NCBI GenBank assembly: GCA_027923965.1
Contig: AP026969.1
Location: 248,001 to 312,000 of the forward strand
Direction: 5' to 3'
Source of the DNA: Comamonadaceae bacterium OS-1
Lineage (GTDB): Bacteria; Pseudomonadota; Gammaproteobacteria; Burkholderiales; Burkholderiaceae_C
Length of the DNA: 64,000 nt
The translations under genes and the position numbers were made by a program. Of the stretch, positions 36,889-46,096 are shown piece after piece. The notes under the pieces are model-generated. The model was not told the DNA's origin. It made no database searches and was given only the letters and a program-made list of their open reading frames with translations. The stretch's first letter is position 1. Every line of letters starts with the position of its first letter.

Positions 36889-38283
36889 CTATTCCTGAAT
36901 AAGCCGACGCTGAATGCTGGAACGATTAGAGTCCATATCTTCCTCATGAAATAGCACTGGGCTGTTACGAATATCAGGCGGCACCGGGATAAAGTTCTTT
37001 GGTGACAATATATCGTATAGCGACATGGGTACGTGCATACTATCGGGCGATGGTCCCTTGATATTAATCCGATGATTATTCCAAATGTAGGCAGCATGCT
37101 CCTTTAATACCCGGTCACTGATAACCATGTCTTCCAAGCACATATCGTTCTGCCAGTGCGCTACCGTGCTGCGATAGGGCAACGCGATTGCACGTAGTTG
37201 TTTGTAATCCAATCTCCGGAAAATTTGATCGTGGCTGGAGTATTTGTAAAGCAGGTCCTTAACCATTTTTGCCAGCACTTTAGGCGTAAAAACGCAAGGG
37301 TGCGGGCGACTACCGTGCTGCTTGGCGACCTGCACCAGTTTCCTCGTCCGGAAAACAGCTTCAAGGCGAATGGTCTTTTCGTTCAAATCATTTAAGAGTT
37401 CAACGCCCTCAACGTCAGGCAGCCCACCTTTTCTGGCATGCCCCAGTTGTGCCGCCTTATCGTATAGCTTTTGAGATTCTGTCTGCGAGTTCTGGTCAAA
37501 GTACACCGACTCGTTGACATACAGGCTGATATTGTTGCCAGCCTGAATCCCGGCAATGGCAAGGGCGTTAATTAGCGCGGATTTCATAACGCCATCAGGC
37601 ACTCGGAGCAGCAACACAACATCGATGCGTGTAACCTCCGCTAGCCGACCATTGGCAATCTCATAACCTACTTGGATTGGCAAGTCGACCCTGAGCTGTT
37701 TGTTAACGGCTCGGAACATCATGTAAGAGAGCATGGTCACGTCACCGGAGGACACTACATTCTGTCCTTGATAGTGCATCGCTGGACTACCCTCAACTGT
37801 CAGTTGCTTGGTCTTCTGAACGTAGCGCACACGTAGCGACTGCTTTCCGTGTGGTGATTGCAGACTGCCTTTTGCCCAGTCGGAATCGCCTACCAATTCA
37901 TTGTTGTCATCGATCTGTCCATAGGCACGCTTCAAATCCGCTCGATTGATGCTAGGTACATTGGATAACGTCAGATCTAGCGTATCAACCATGAGGCAAT
38001 CTGCTATGTGGTTGGTCATCGCATCTACATAGTCCAGTAGCCCATCACCACCGTGTACTAGGCCTATACCAGTTGTATTAGCACTGTCTTCACTGTGTAG
38101 CATGTCATCACTGTCTAACGTACTACTTATGGTATTACGGTCGAAATCATGGTGTTTTGAACCTTTGCTACCCTTATCCGTAACTGGTACGTTTTTCCGT
38201 GTTGGTGTGTTGAGTCCATCCTTGCCAAGTGGTGCGTTTGGCTTATTGGGGGGTGAAATGCCTGGGTTGTCCGGTGTACGCAT
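36889..38283 (-). CDS. Phage/plasmid replication initiator, gpII/X family
   Basis: 464 aa. It follows the order of filamentous-phage gene II/X replication proteins: VDTLDLTL, then a strand pair with SPAMHYQGQNVVSSGD, TRIDV, KLYDKAAQL and IRLEAVFR. These proteins nick the origin for rolling-circle replication. The N-terminal 70 residues are low-complexity and polar, unlike the family. It lies downstream of a related gene on the same strand, separated by about 170 nt. Confidence 0.65.
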   Translation of the reverse strand: MRTPDNPGISPPNKPNAPLGKDGLNTPTRKNVPVTDKGSKGSKHHDFDRNTISSTLDSDDMLHSEDSANTTGIGLVHGGDGLLDYVDAMTNHIADCLMVDTLDLTLSNVPSINRADLKRAYGQIDDNNELVGDSDWAKGSLQSPHGKQSLRVRYVQKTKQLTVEGSPAMHYQGQNVVSSGDVTMLSYMMFRAVNKQLRVDLPIQVGYEIANGRLAEVTRIDVVLLLRVPDGVMKSALINALAIAGIQAGNNISLYVNESVYFDQNSQTESQKLYDKAAQLGHARKGGLPDVEGVELLNDLNEKTIRLEAVFRTRKLVQVAKQHGSRPHPCVFTPKVLAKMVKDLLYKYSSHDQIFRRLDYKQLRAIALPYRSTVAHWQNDMCLEDMVISDRVLKEHAAYIWNNHRINIKGPSPDSMHVPMSLYDILSPKNFIPVPPDIRNSPVLFHEEDMDSNRSSIQRRLIQE

Positions 38284-38455
38284 GGTGTGGTCTTCTTGGT
38301 TGGTGCAATCCCCCAGTTGCTAGCAAAGTCTGGGAGTCGCTTTATCGTGTCGTTGCAGTACAAGCTGCGAAATTACGCCGACGCACATCCGACCGTTACA
38401 CATTGACTTGCGCAACAGTCGGTTGTGGTGAACATCTGTTTTGCGATTACTCGGG

Positions 38456-39718
38456 TTATTCTTCGATGTTGGATAGATCAACCCACCAGCCAGGCTTACC
38501 TTGCATTGCCGTATCAAGATCTAAGATTGTCTGATTAATGGCGGTGTGCGACAAAGTGTGCGGTGCCAGTTCTTCATTGTTTTGAGGTAGTAACCGATTT
38601 TCATAAGTGAAATCTGGAGACAGTAATTTATCCAGATTCAACTTATTAATTACCCAGGGTTTTTGAATGTCGATGCGTGCCTTTTTAATAAGAAGCCGAC
38701 GAAATTCATTATATTTCTTGGAATCCTTGTTGATTCGATTGTGATAAAAAGTGTTTTCACCTTTCAAGTAGGTCGCCACAACTTCTTCGTATTTGGATTC
38801 CAAATTCTGTGGATCAACTTCATCAATATCGGTAGCGAGATCGGCTCCCAACCATGCCGCGTAAAGGAAGCTTTCAAAGATGATCTTCAAGGGATCTTCT
38901 TTCATTTCTTTTTTATCCCAACGACGATAATCGTAGGGCAACTGAACTTCATGATTCTCGCTGTTAAAGTAGTAAAACTTGCGAATATCGACCTTGATTT
39001 CAATGCAAAGAATATTGCGAACAAGTTGTTGAATTTTCTTGCGATTGTCGGTGGGCGTAATTTTGTTAATTGTCGCTGGATATTCACCCAAGTCGCGGAT
39101 TACCGATATGCGTGCGTGTCCAAAAGGAAATGTCGCAATAAATGCGTTGCGATCATCCGGGTCGAGCATAATCTTGGTAGGTTTTTTCTCACTTGCATTT
39201 GAACGAATTGGCAGTTTATCTACTCCATCGAGAACGATTTTGAGATGACTCAACCAGTCGAGAAATGCTTGGTACGCTTTGGTTTCGTCTTCCATGTTGA
39301 AGTAATAGGGCACAGTCAATGACTCGATGCTGCAATCGTCTGCCGTAATGGCATCCAAAATTTCGTCTGGCAGGCTGGGAAGATTTTCTTTCATACTTGC
39401 TTTAAAGAGCGCTAGCATGACCGGTGTGGCTTTGTGAATATGGCTGGCACTGGAATAGCAATTCAAGCCAAGGAGGAAATCTGCAGGTTTGGCGGAAAAA
39501 TCAAAAATGGTTGCGTTTCCTTTGACCTTCAAATCTGGTTCATTGCGAGTAACTTGCATAAGGCTCTTGGTACCAGGGATGGGCCAATCTATTTTGGTTT
39601 TACGGGGGACACGCAATCCCTCGGGGTTGGTCTCTGCTAGTTTTTCACTATGTGCCTTGTTGATTGCGGCAGCGATTGAGCCTGTGGTCGTTACGGCGAG
39701 ATTGATTTCGAGAGACAT
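38456..39718 (-). CDS. Divergent gpII/X-like replication protein
   Basis: 420 aa, AT-rich gene. It keeps the family landmarks in weaker form: FSAKPADFLLGLNCYSS, FPFGHARISVIRD, and ILCIEIKVDIRKFYYF, in the same order as the next gene. I infer a second, divergent member of the II/X family. The two may be alternative initiators or one may be a decayed duplicate. Confidence 0.5.
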   Translation of the reverse strand: MSLEINLAVTTTGSIAAAINKAHSEKLAETNPEGLRVPRKTKIDWPIPGTKSLMQVTRNEPDLKVKGNATIFDFSAKPADFLLGLNCYSSASHIHKATPVMLALFKASMKENLPSLPDEILDAITADDCSIESLTVPYYFNMEDETKAYQAFLDWLSHLKIVLDGVDKLPIRSNASEKKPTKIMLDPDDRNAFIATFPFGHARISVIRDLGEYPATINKITPTDNRKKIQQLVRNILCIEIKVDIRKFYYFNSENHEVQLPYDYRRWDKKEMKEDPLKIIFESFLYAAWLGADLATDIDEVDPQNLESKYEEVVATYLKGENTFYHNRINKDSKKYNEFRRLLIKKARIDIQKPWVINKLNLDKLLSPDFTYENRLLPQNNEELAPHTLSHTAINQTILDLDTAMQGKPGWWVDLSNIEE

Positions 39719-39798
39719 GGTGTTGTTTTCCAGTTTGGTTAAGAAGTGCGGTGCGACAAAGTCGCAAGTTGTCCTACTTCAATGAATTGCGTGAAGGG

Positions 39799-39984
39799 TT
39801 AAACAGCGGTAGCGGGGGATACATTCCGTGGGGCTGCACTGAGACCGATGCGCTGGGATGTCAGGGCAGCAACCCAGTTGACGACTTCGCTTTCGACCCA
39901 ACGTACCGAAGAGCGCTGTGACGCACCCAGGCGCACGGGCTGGCCCTCATCGGAACCTGAGTACTCGTCGTAGTCATTCGCCAT
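39799..39984 (-). CDS. Short AlpA-like DNA-binding protein
   Basis: 61 aa from ATG 39984. It contains the second half of the AlpA/excisionase pattern (PVRLGASQRSSVRWVESEVVNWVAAL), but the usual first helices are absent, so it may be truncated. It overlaps the preceding gene by 11 nt. AlpA-like proteins switch on excision or replication genes. Confidence 0.55.
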   Translation of the reverse strand: MANDYDEYSGSDEGQPVRLGASQRSSVRWVESEVVNWVAALTSQRIGLSAAPRNVSPATAV

Positions 39985-40363
39985 GGTTTGCCTCCCCAAT
40001 CTTCTTGCAGGTAATCCAGTTCAAGAACGCCGAACGGTTCAGCAGAATCTTGCGACCATTGCCAGGACGGTGAATGACGGCGCAAAAGCCGTTTAACCGC
40101 TTGCCTGGCAAAGGATTCCTCGCGTGCGCCTCCGCCTGCCAAATCAGATTGCGGATCGCTCCCTCTGTGAAAATATGGGAATATTCGGCGGCTAGTTGCT
40201 TGACCGTCACGAATTGATTCGATGGGCTGGCAGACGCATTCGGTAATGCCGAAGGGCGGGTTCCATAAACCACGACCAATGGTGCGATGTTGGTCGTGAA
40301 AGTGGGCAGCGAGAAGCTGCTATTGGCTACGCTTGCGTATAGCTTGCGCGACGGGTCTTTCAT
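39974..40363 (-). CDS. Small HTH protein
   Basis: 129 aa from ATG 40363, preceded by an AGGAG site. The C-terminal two thirds (FVTVKQLAAEYSHIFTEGAI and RNLIWQ..NGRKILLNRSAFLNWI) look like a winged-helix, excisionase-type domain. It is upstream of the AlpA-like and replication genes on the same strand, a likely regulatory module. Confidence 0.6.
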   Translation of the reverse strand: MKDPSRKLYASVANSSFSLPTFTTNIAPLVVVYGTRPSALPNASASPSNQFVTVKQLAAEYSHIFTEGAIRNLIWQAEAHARNPLPGKRLNGFCAVIHRPGNGRKILLNRSAFLNWITCKKIGEANHGE

Positions 40364-40439
40364 GTGAAACTCTCCTGTGAAGTAAGGAATAAATGCGTTG
40401 GCCAACAAACGCACTGTCCTCTTCATAGGAGGTAATTGC

Positions 40440-40466
40440 CACGGGACTTAGTTTGGAATTTCAGTT
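40440..40466. repeat. Imperfect direct repeat, copy 1 (CCACGGGA)
   Basis: The block TAATT..CCACGGGACTTAGTTTGG..ATTTC recurs with a few changes at 44634-44664, in the same orientation, so the two flank the IS-disrupted gene and the integrase. Confidence 0.5.
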
Positions 40467-41804
40467 CCCTGACATCGCGAAACCAGTCCTGCATCCCAAG
40501 TTTGGAGCACCCAAGACTCTTTCGACGCTGGATATAACGTCAGCTTTTGAACTGCCGCGAGGTGACAAACTCGTACCACCCTTGTATTAAGTTGCTTCCA
40601 AGCTCAAGCCCTTCGCGTGCGCGATCTAGGAAGTCTGCGCTTGGCGTGGATGCTCTTGCGTTCGCTACTGAAGGCGGGATGGGTATGCCTCGAACATCGT
40701 AGTACTCCGGCATGTCTTCGCAATAGATTGCGTGACTTATTCGCATGTGGGACAACGGTCGTTGAGTCCCTTGGCTATCTGCTCCATGCCTATGCAATTC
40801 GTAAATGCACAAAGCGCGCTTCAACGCGTTGTCTTTTAAATCGTCCTCGCCACGGGGTCGGAGGCGGAGCGGAAATGTGAGCTGATCTCCCAGCTCCTTT
40901 TGCTGTTGGATCAACTTGCGGTCCACGTATTCTTGCTGCCCGGTCAACGCTCCCGCGACATCAATGGTCACTACTCGCCAGTTTTTCCGAATTCGCACTG
41001 CAGGTCCGCTCAGTTGCGCATAGAGCCCCATTCCACTACCTGCCGCATTGGGGAGGACTTCGATCTCGACAGCGATTGCGGGGGCGCCGCGCTGAACAGA
41101 TTGGGGATGATGTTTCTTGTGTAGATCCCTAAACGCATTGGCGATCCTAAAAGCCATCGCGAGTTGTGGACGCACATAACCATCCAGGCACACTAGAAAT
41201 TGGAACTGCGTACCTTTGAGTCCTTGTGGTGTGTTCACAGGTATCGGCATACCCTTTTGTACCTTTTGGATTACCTCCCCGCTTAAGCGGCGATCCACCC
41301 AGACGTATTGAGTCCATTCGAGCGGGTAAGCAATCTGTAGGCTCCCGAAGTCGATACGTTGCCCGTCAGGCAATGTACTCAAGCTTATCGACGAGGGTTT
41401 CGGATGAGCAAATGCCAGCGTGTTTACCTGCCAGATAGGCTCATTGACATGATAGAACCACGAGCCTAGGCCTGGTACGAGAGAGTTGGGCAATTCTTGC
41501 GGGATGGGTATCGTGGGGAGATGGCGCATTTGTGGATCGACCCATGCACCGATCCCGAAGTCCCGTGGGGCGTCGAATTCTCTGACCCGTATCGACTCCA
41601 GATCCAGTGTTGGGTGTTGTTCGATATATTCACCGAGGCTTTGCTTTTCGTAAGCTACGGTGTTCACCGTGCCGGTCAGCGGTTCTCCGTCGATGGTGAA
41701 GTATCTCGAATCAAGGGTAAGCTGGATATGGGAGGGCAGCGTAAATTCCCTAGGCGCTTTTGGGGAAGTCTGTGCTGGTCTAATTCCCCCGGACACCTCG
41801 ATAG

Positions 41805-43012
<1,208 letters not shown>

Positions 43013-43300
43013 CCAGCACAGTCCCCTGGTCTGGCAAAAGCGGGTACGAAGGTCGTCTATTCGGCCTAAGATGATCGGGCGGTGTGGTCCATGCTTCGTG
43101 GCGGCTAAGCCAGAGGGCGTAGTCATGCTGATATAGAGGGTTGAGACGAAGGAATAGCCAAGCCCAATCGTCGGGGTGCAGCTTGCTTTCCTCTTCTGAC
43201 AAGCGAAATGGATACGAACCTTCCGCCAGCGGCAGGGAGAACGCGACCTTGGACAGGTTAGATTGGCTTTTTTGATTGCGCATGTGTAGTTTGAGGCGTA

Positions 43301-44530
43301 TCAATTAGAGGTCGAAGTGCTGTTCAGCTTGGCGATGGCCTCAGCCGAGGCCTTTGCCGACTGCGCCACCATCTGCACGGCATCGTCAGATGCGAAGTGG
43401 GTGTAGATGAGGGTACTGCGGTGATCGACGTGGCCTAGGACATTGCCGATGCGCGGCAAGCTGAAATTCTGCCCGGCGAGTCGGCTTGCCAGCGTGTGGC
43501 GCAAATCATGGAAGCGAAACAACTTGATGTCTGCCTTGTTGAGGCAAGTGTTCCACGAGGCGCGGATCAGCACTGGTTTTTTGGGTTTCGTCTTGCTTGG
43601 AAATAGGAGCTCCTCGCTGAATGCATCGCCGCGTGGCACCTTCAAACGTACGACGGCCTCCAGCGCATCACCAACCAAAGGGACGAACCGCTGGCGTTTG
43701 TTCTTGGTTTTCTTGACGAGGATCAGCGCATGGTCCTTATGAAATTCGATATCGTGCCACCGAAGACGCATGATCTCATTCAGTCGCATACCGGTGCGCA
43801 ACGCGATCCGCACCACATAAGGCAGAGCGCGATTTTCCGACGCATCAACTTCTTTCAGCAACCTTTCCTCCTCCGAAGGGGACAAAACTCGGGGTGTTTT
43901 GGTTTCTTCTTGCCGCGGTCGCTCAACCCCAAGCACCGGCGACTTATCCAGCCACGAAAGTTGCTTCACGGCCACATTGAAGACGCGAGAGGCTACGGCG
44001 AGGTAGCGCAGTCCTGTTCCTACGGATGTCTTCTGGGGTGGTTTGGGTGGCTTTGCTGGTTTGGGCCTACCGGGCATGGGTGTTCGCGATGGCACCGCAA
44101 AGATTTGATGGACAGGCGTGGCGTAGTCCAAGAGCACCACCGTTGGCGACTTCTTCCTGCGTGTGTTGCTGAGGGAAGCCATGAGTTCGTCCACGCATTT
44201 CTGGAGAACCTCTGAAGTAACGTTGATGAGGCGCAGTTGACCCAATCTGGCTTCCCACCAATCAAGGATCTGAACGTAGTCTCGTGCCCGCGATGGGCGC
44301 ATGTACTTCTCTTTGAATCGCTGGCACAACTCTGAGAAGTCGCGCGTCTGCGCTTCGTTCACGAGGCGGAAACGACCTGTGCGAATCAGCCGCTCCGTTT
44401 CTTCGGCCCATGCTTTCGCATCGGTCTTTCGGTCGAATGAACATGTTTGAGGGTTGTGGCCTTGTACGCGGACCTGCGCATGCCAGCGCGATTTTCCGCT
44501 TGCGCTCTTGCGTTCACGAATGGAAGCCAT
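43301..44530 (-). CDS. Tyrosine-type site-specific integrase of element 2
   Basis: 409 aa from ATG 44530; a TTG at 44548 is less likely. The N-terminal arm-binding region (SIRERKSASGKSRWHAQVRV) precedes a core-binding domain and the catalytic set: Arg in LRTGMRLNEIMRLRW, HDLRH, GH in NVLGHVDHRSTL, and Tyr in IYTHF. It lies 0.5 kb from the 5'-half attachment site and reads away from it, as expected for an island integrase. Confidence 0.93.
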   Translation of the reverse strand: MASIRERKSASGKSRWHAQVRVQGHNPQTCSFDRKTDAKAWAEETERLIRTGRFRLVNEAQTRDFSELCQRFKEKYMRPSRARDYVQILDWWEARLGQLRLINVTSEVLQKCVDELMASLSNTRRKKSPTVVLLDYATPVHQIFAVPSRTPMPGRPKPAKPPKPPQKTSVGTGLRYLAVASRVFNVAVKQLSWLDKSPVLGVERPRQEETKTPRVLSPSEEERLLKEVDASENRALPYVVRIALRTGMRLNEIMRLRWHDIEFHKDHALILVKKTKNKRQRFVPLVGDALEAVVRLKVPRGDAFSEELLFPSKTKPKKPVLIRASWNTCLNKADIKLFRFHDLRHTLASRLAGQNFSLPRIGNVLGHVDHRSTLIYTHFASDDAVQMVAQSAKASAEAIAKLNSTSTSN

Positions 44531-44633
44531 GGGTGTTCTGAACCTCAATAGAGGCGTAAAGGGAGGGATCGAATTGCATCGGATGTATGGAGTAAGCAGT
44601 GCTTGAAACCATGCATCATTCCCGTTGGCGGAC

Positions 44634-44664
44634 TAATTTCCCACGGGATTTAATTCGGGATTTC
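44634..44664. repeat. Imperfect direct repeat, copy 2 (CCACGGGA)
   Basis: Matches 40440-40466 with a few substitutions and one added base; same orientation. Confidence 0.45.
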
Positions 44665-44916
44665 GGCCATGAGCGAGGGCCGTGGCGAACTGGAGGCAGG
44701 CGCTCGGCCTGCGCTGTGTGCGACTTGTGTCGGCCGGATTGTTTGATCCGACGACTTTCCTAGCAAGCTGCTTTAAGGAGCGCCAGCGGTGATCTGGCGC
44801 ATCGGGGGCGGAACAGGCGAGTGACAGCAATCGGCTGCGTCAAAGTCATTGACGGCTGGCGACTGTATCAAAAGCTTGGGGTTCTCTTCGAGACTGCCAG
44901 AGAGACTTCTCGGCGT

Positions 44917-44933
44917 TGTGCCAGCAGTGTGCC
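44917..44933. repeat. Paired TGTGCC repeats, possible integrase arm site (right)
   Basis: Two TGTGCC hexamers spaced 11 bp start to start, 73 bp left of the core at 45006. Confidence 0.45.
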
Positions 44934-45005
44934 AACGGGTGGCAGAGGGCAGTTGAAAATGGCCGCAACCTTTGATTTTTAAAGGCATTTTGGAGAGCAA
45001 GCTCG

Positions 45006-45046
45006 TCATTACGAATGAGCTGCTCTACCGACTGAGCTACACCGGC
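45006..45046 (-). other. tRNA-Thr 5'-half fragment, right attachment site
   Basis: 41 nt identical to the 5' half of the complete tRNA, starting at the common core (45006-45019). The flanking sequence at higher coordinates is the fbp 3' end, so this is the original chromosomal 5' half of the tRNA gene. Confidence 0.9.
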
Positions 45047-45059
45047 ACATAAGCCTTCA

Positions 45060-45065
45060 ATTATA
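45060..45065 (-). promoter_or_regulatory. Orphaned tRNA-Thr -10 box overlapping the fbp stop
   Basis: TATAAT on the minus strand at a distance from the 5' half typical of a tRNA promoter (13 nt to the tRNA start). It overlaps the fbp stop codon. It now reads through the tRNA fragment towards the integrase gene. Confidence 0.5.
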
Positions 45066-46068
45066 GCTTGTCGAAATAGGCCTCGGCCTGGGCGACTTCA
45101 TTTTTGGAGCCCAGCACCACGCTCACGCGCTCGTGGAGCTTTTGCGGGACGATGTCGAGGATGCGCTGGGTGCCGGTGCTGGCGGCACCACCGGCCTGCT
45201 CGACCAGCCAGCCCATGGGGTTGGCTTCGTACATCAGGCGCAGCTTGCCGGGTTTGCCGGGTTCACGCTTGTCCCAGGGGTAGAGGAAGATGCCGCCGCG
45301 CGTCAAGATGCGGTGCACGTCGGTGACCATGCTGGCGATCCAGCGCATGTTGAAGTCTTTGCCACGCGGGCCTTCCGTGCCTTGCAGGCAGTCGTCGATG
45401 TAGCGCTTCACCGGCGTGTCCCAGTGGCGCATATTGCTCATGTTGATGGCAAATTCTTGCGTGTCTGCCGGGATCTGGACGTTTTCTTGCGTGAGGAAGA
45501 ACGAGCCCTGTTCGCGGTCCAGGGTGAACATGGCCACACCGTTGCCCACCGTCAACACCAGCGTGGTTTGCGGGCCGTAGAGGCAGTAGCCTGCGGCGAC
45601 CTGGTTCTTGCCGGGCTGGTAGAAGTCTTGCTCGACCACGGCGGCATCGCCCTTGGGCTTTTTCAGCACGCTGAAGATGGTGCCGATGCTGACGTTCACG
45701 TCGATGTTGCTGGAGCCGTCCAGGGGGTCGAACAGCAGCAGGTATTCGCCCTGCGGGTAGCCGTTGGGCACGGCGTGGATTTCTTCCATTTCTTCCGAGG
45801 CCATGGCCGCCAGGTGGCCGCCCCATTCGTTGGCTTCGATGAGCACTTCGTTGGCGATGATGTCCAGTTTTTTCTGGATTTCGCCCTGCACGTTTTCGGA
45901 TTCGGCCGAGCCCAGCACGCCGCCAAGCGCGCCCTTGTTCACGGCATGGCTGATGCCTTTGCAGGCGCGGGCCACCACTTCGATCAGCAGGCGCAGTTGC
46001 GACGGGATCAGCCCGTCCACGCGTTGCTGTTCGACCAGGTAGCGGGTGAGAGAGATGTGTTGCGACAT
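45061..46068 (-). CDS. fbp: Fructose-1,6-bisphosphatase class I
   Basis: 335 aa cytoplasmic gluconeogenic enzyme that converts fructose-1,6-bisphosphate to fructose-6-phosphate. The metal and phosphate motif [19 protein letters not shown] and the C-terminal GGIFLYPWD are intact. Last gene of prfB-HAD-pepN-fbp, all leftward; 28 nt separate it from pepN. The tRNA-Thr promoter lies in its 3' end. Confidence 0.96.
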   Translation of the reverse strand: MSQHISLTRYLVEQQRVDGLIPSQLRLLIEVVARACKGISHAVNKGALGGVLGSAESENVQGEIQKKLDIIANEVLIEANEWGGHLAAMASEEMEEIHAVPNGYPQGEYLLLFDPLDGSSNIDVNVSIGTIFSVLKKPKGDAAVVEQDFYQPGKNQVAAGYCLYGPQTTLVLTVGNGVAMFTLDREQGSFFLTQENVQIPADTQEFAINMSNMRHWDTPVKRYIDDCLQGTEGPRGKDFNMRWIASMVTDVHRILTRGGIFLYPWDKREPGKPGKLRLMYEANPMGWLVEQAGGAASTGTQRILDIVPQKLHERVSVVLGSKNEVAQAEAYFDKL

Positions 46069-46096
46069 GGGATGTTTCCTTCCTCTTTATTTATTG

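Larger units (their letters stand above)
44531..45005. other. Right end of element 2, non-coding
   Basis: No gene. It contains the second CCACGGGA repeat (44634-44664) and the TGTGCC pair (44917-44933). Confidence 0.5.
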
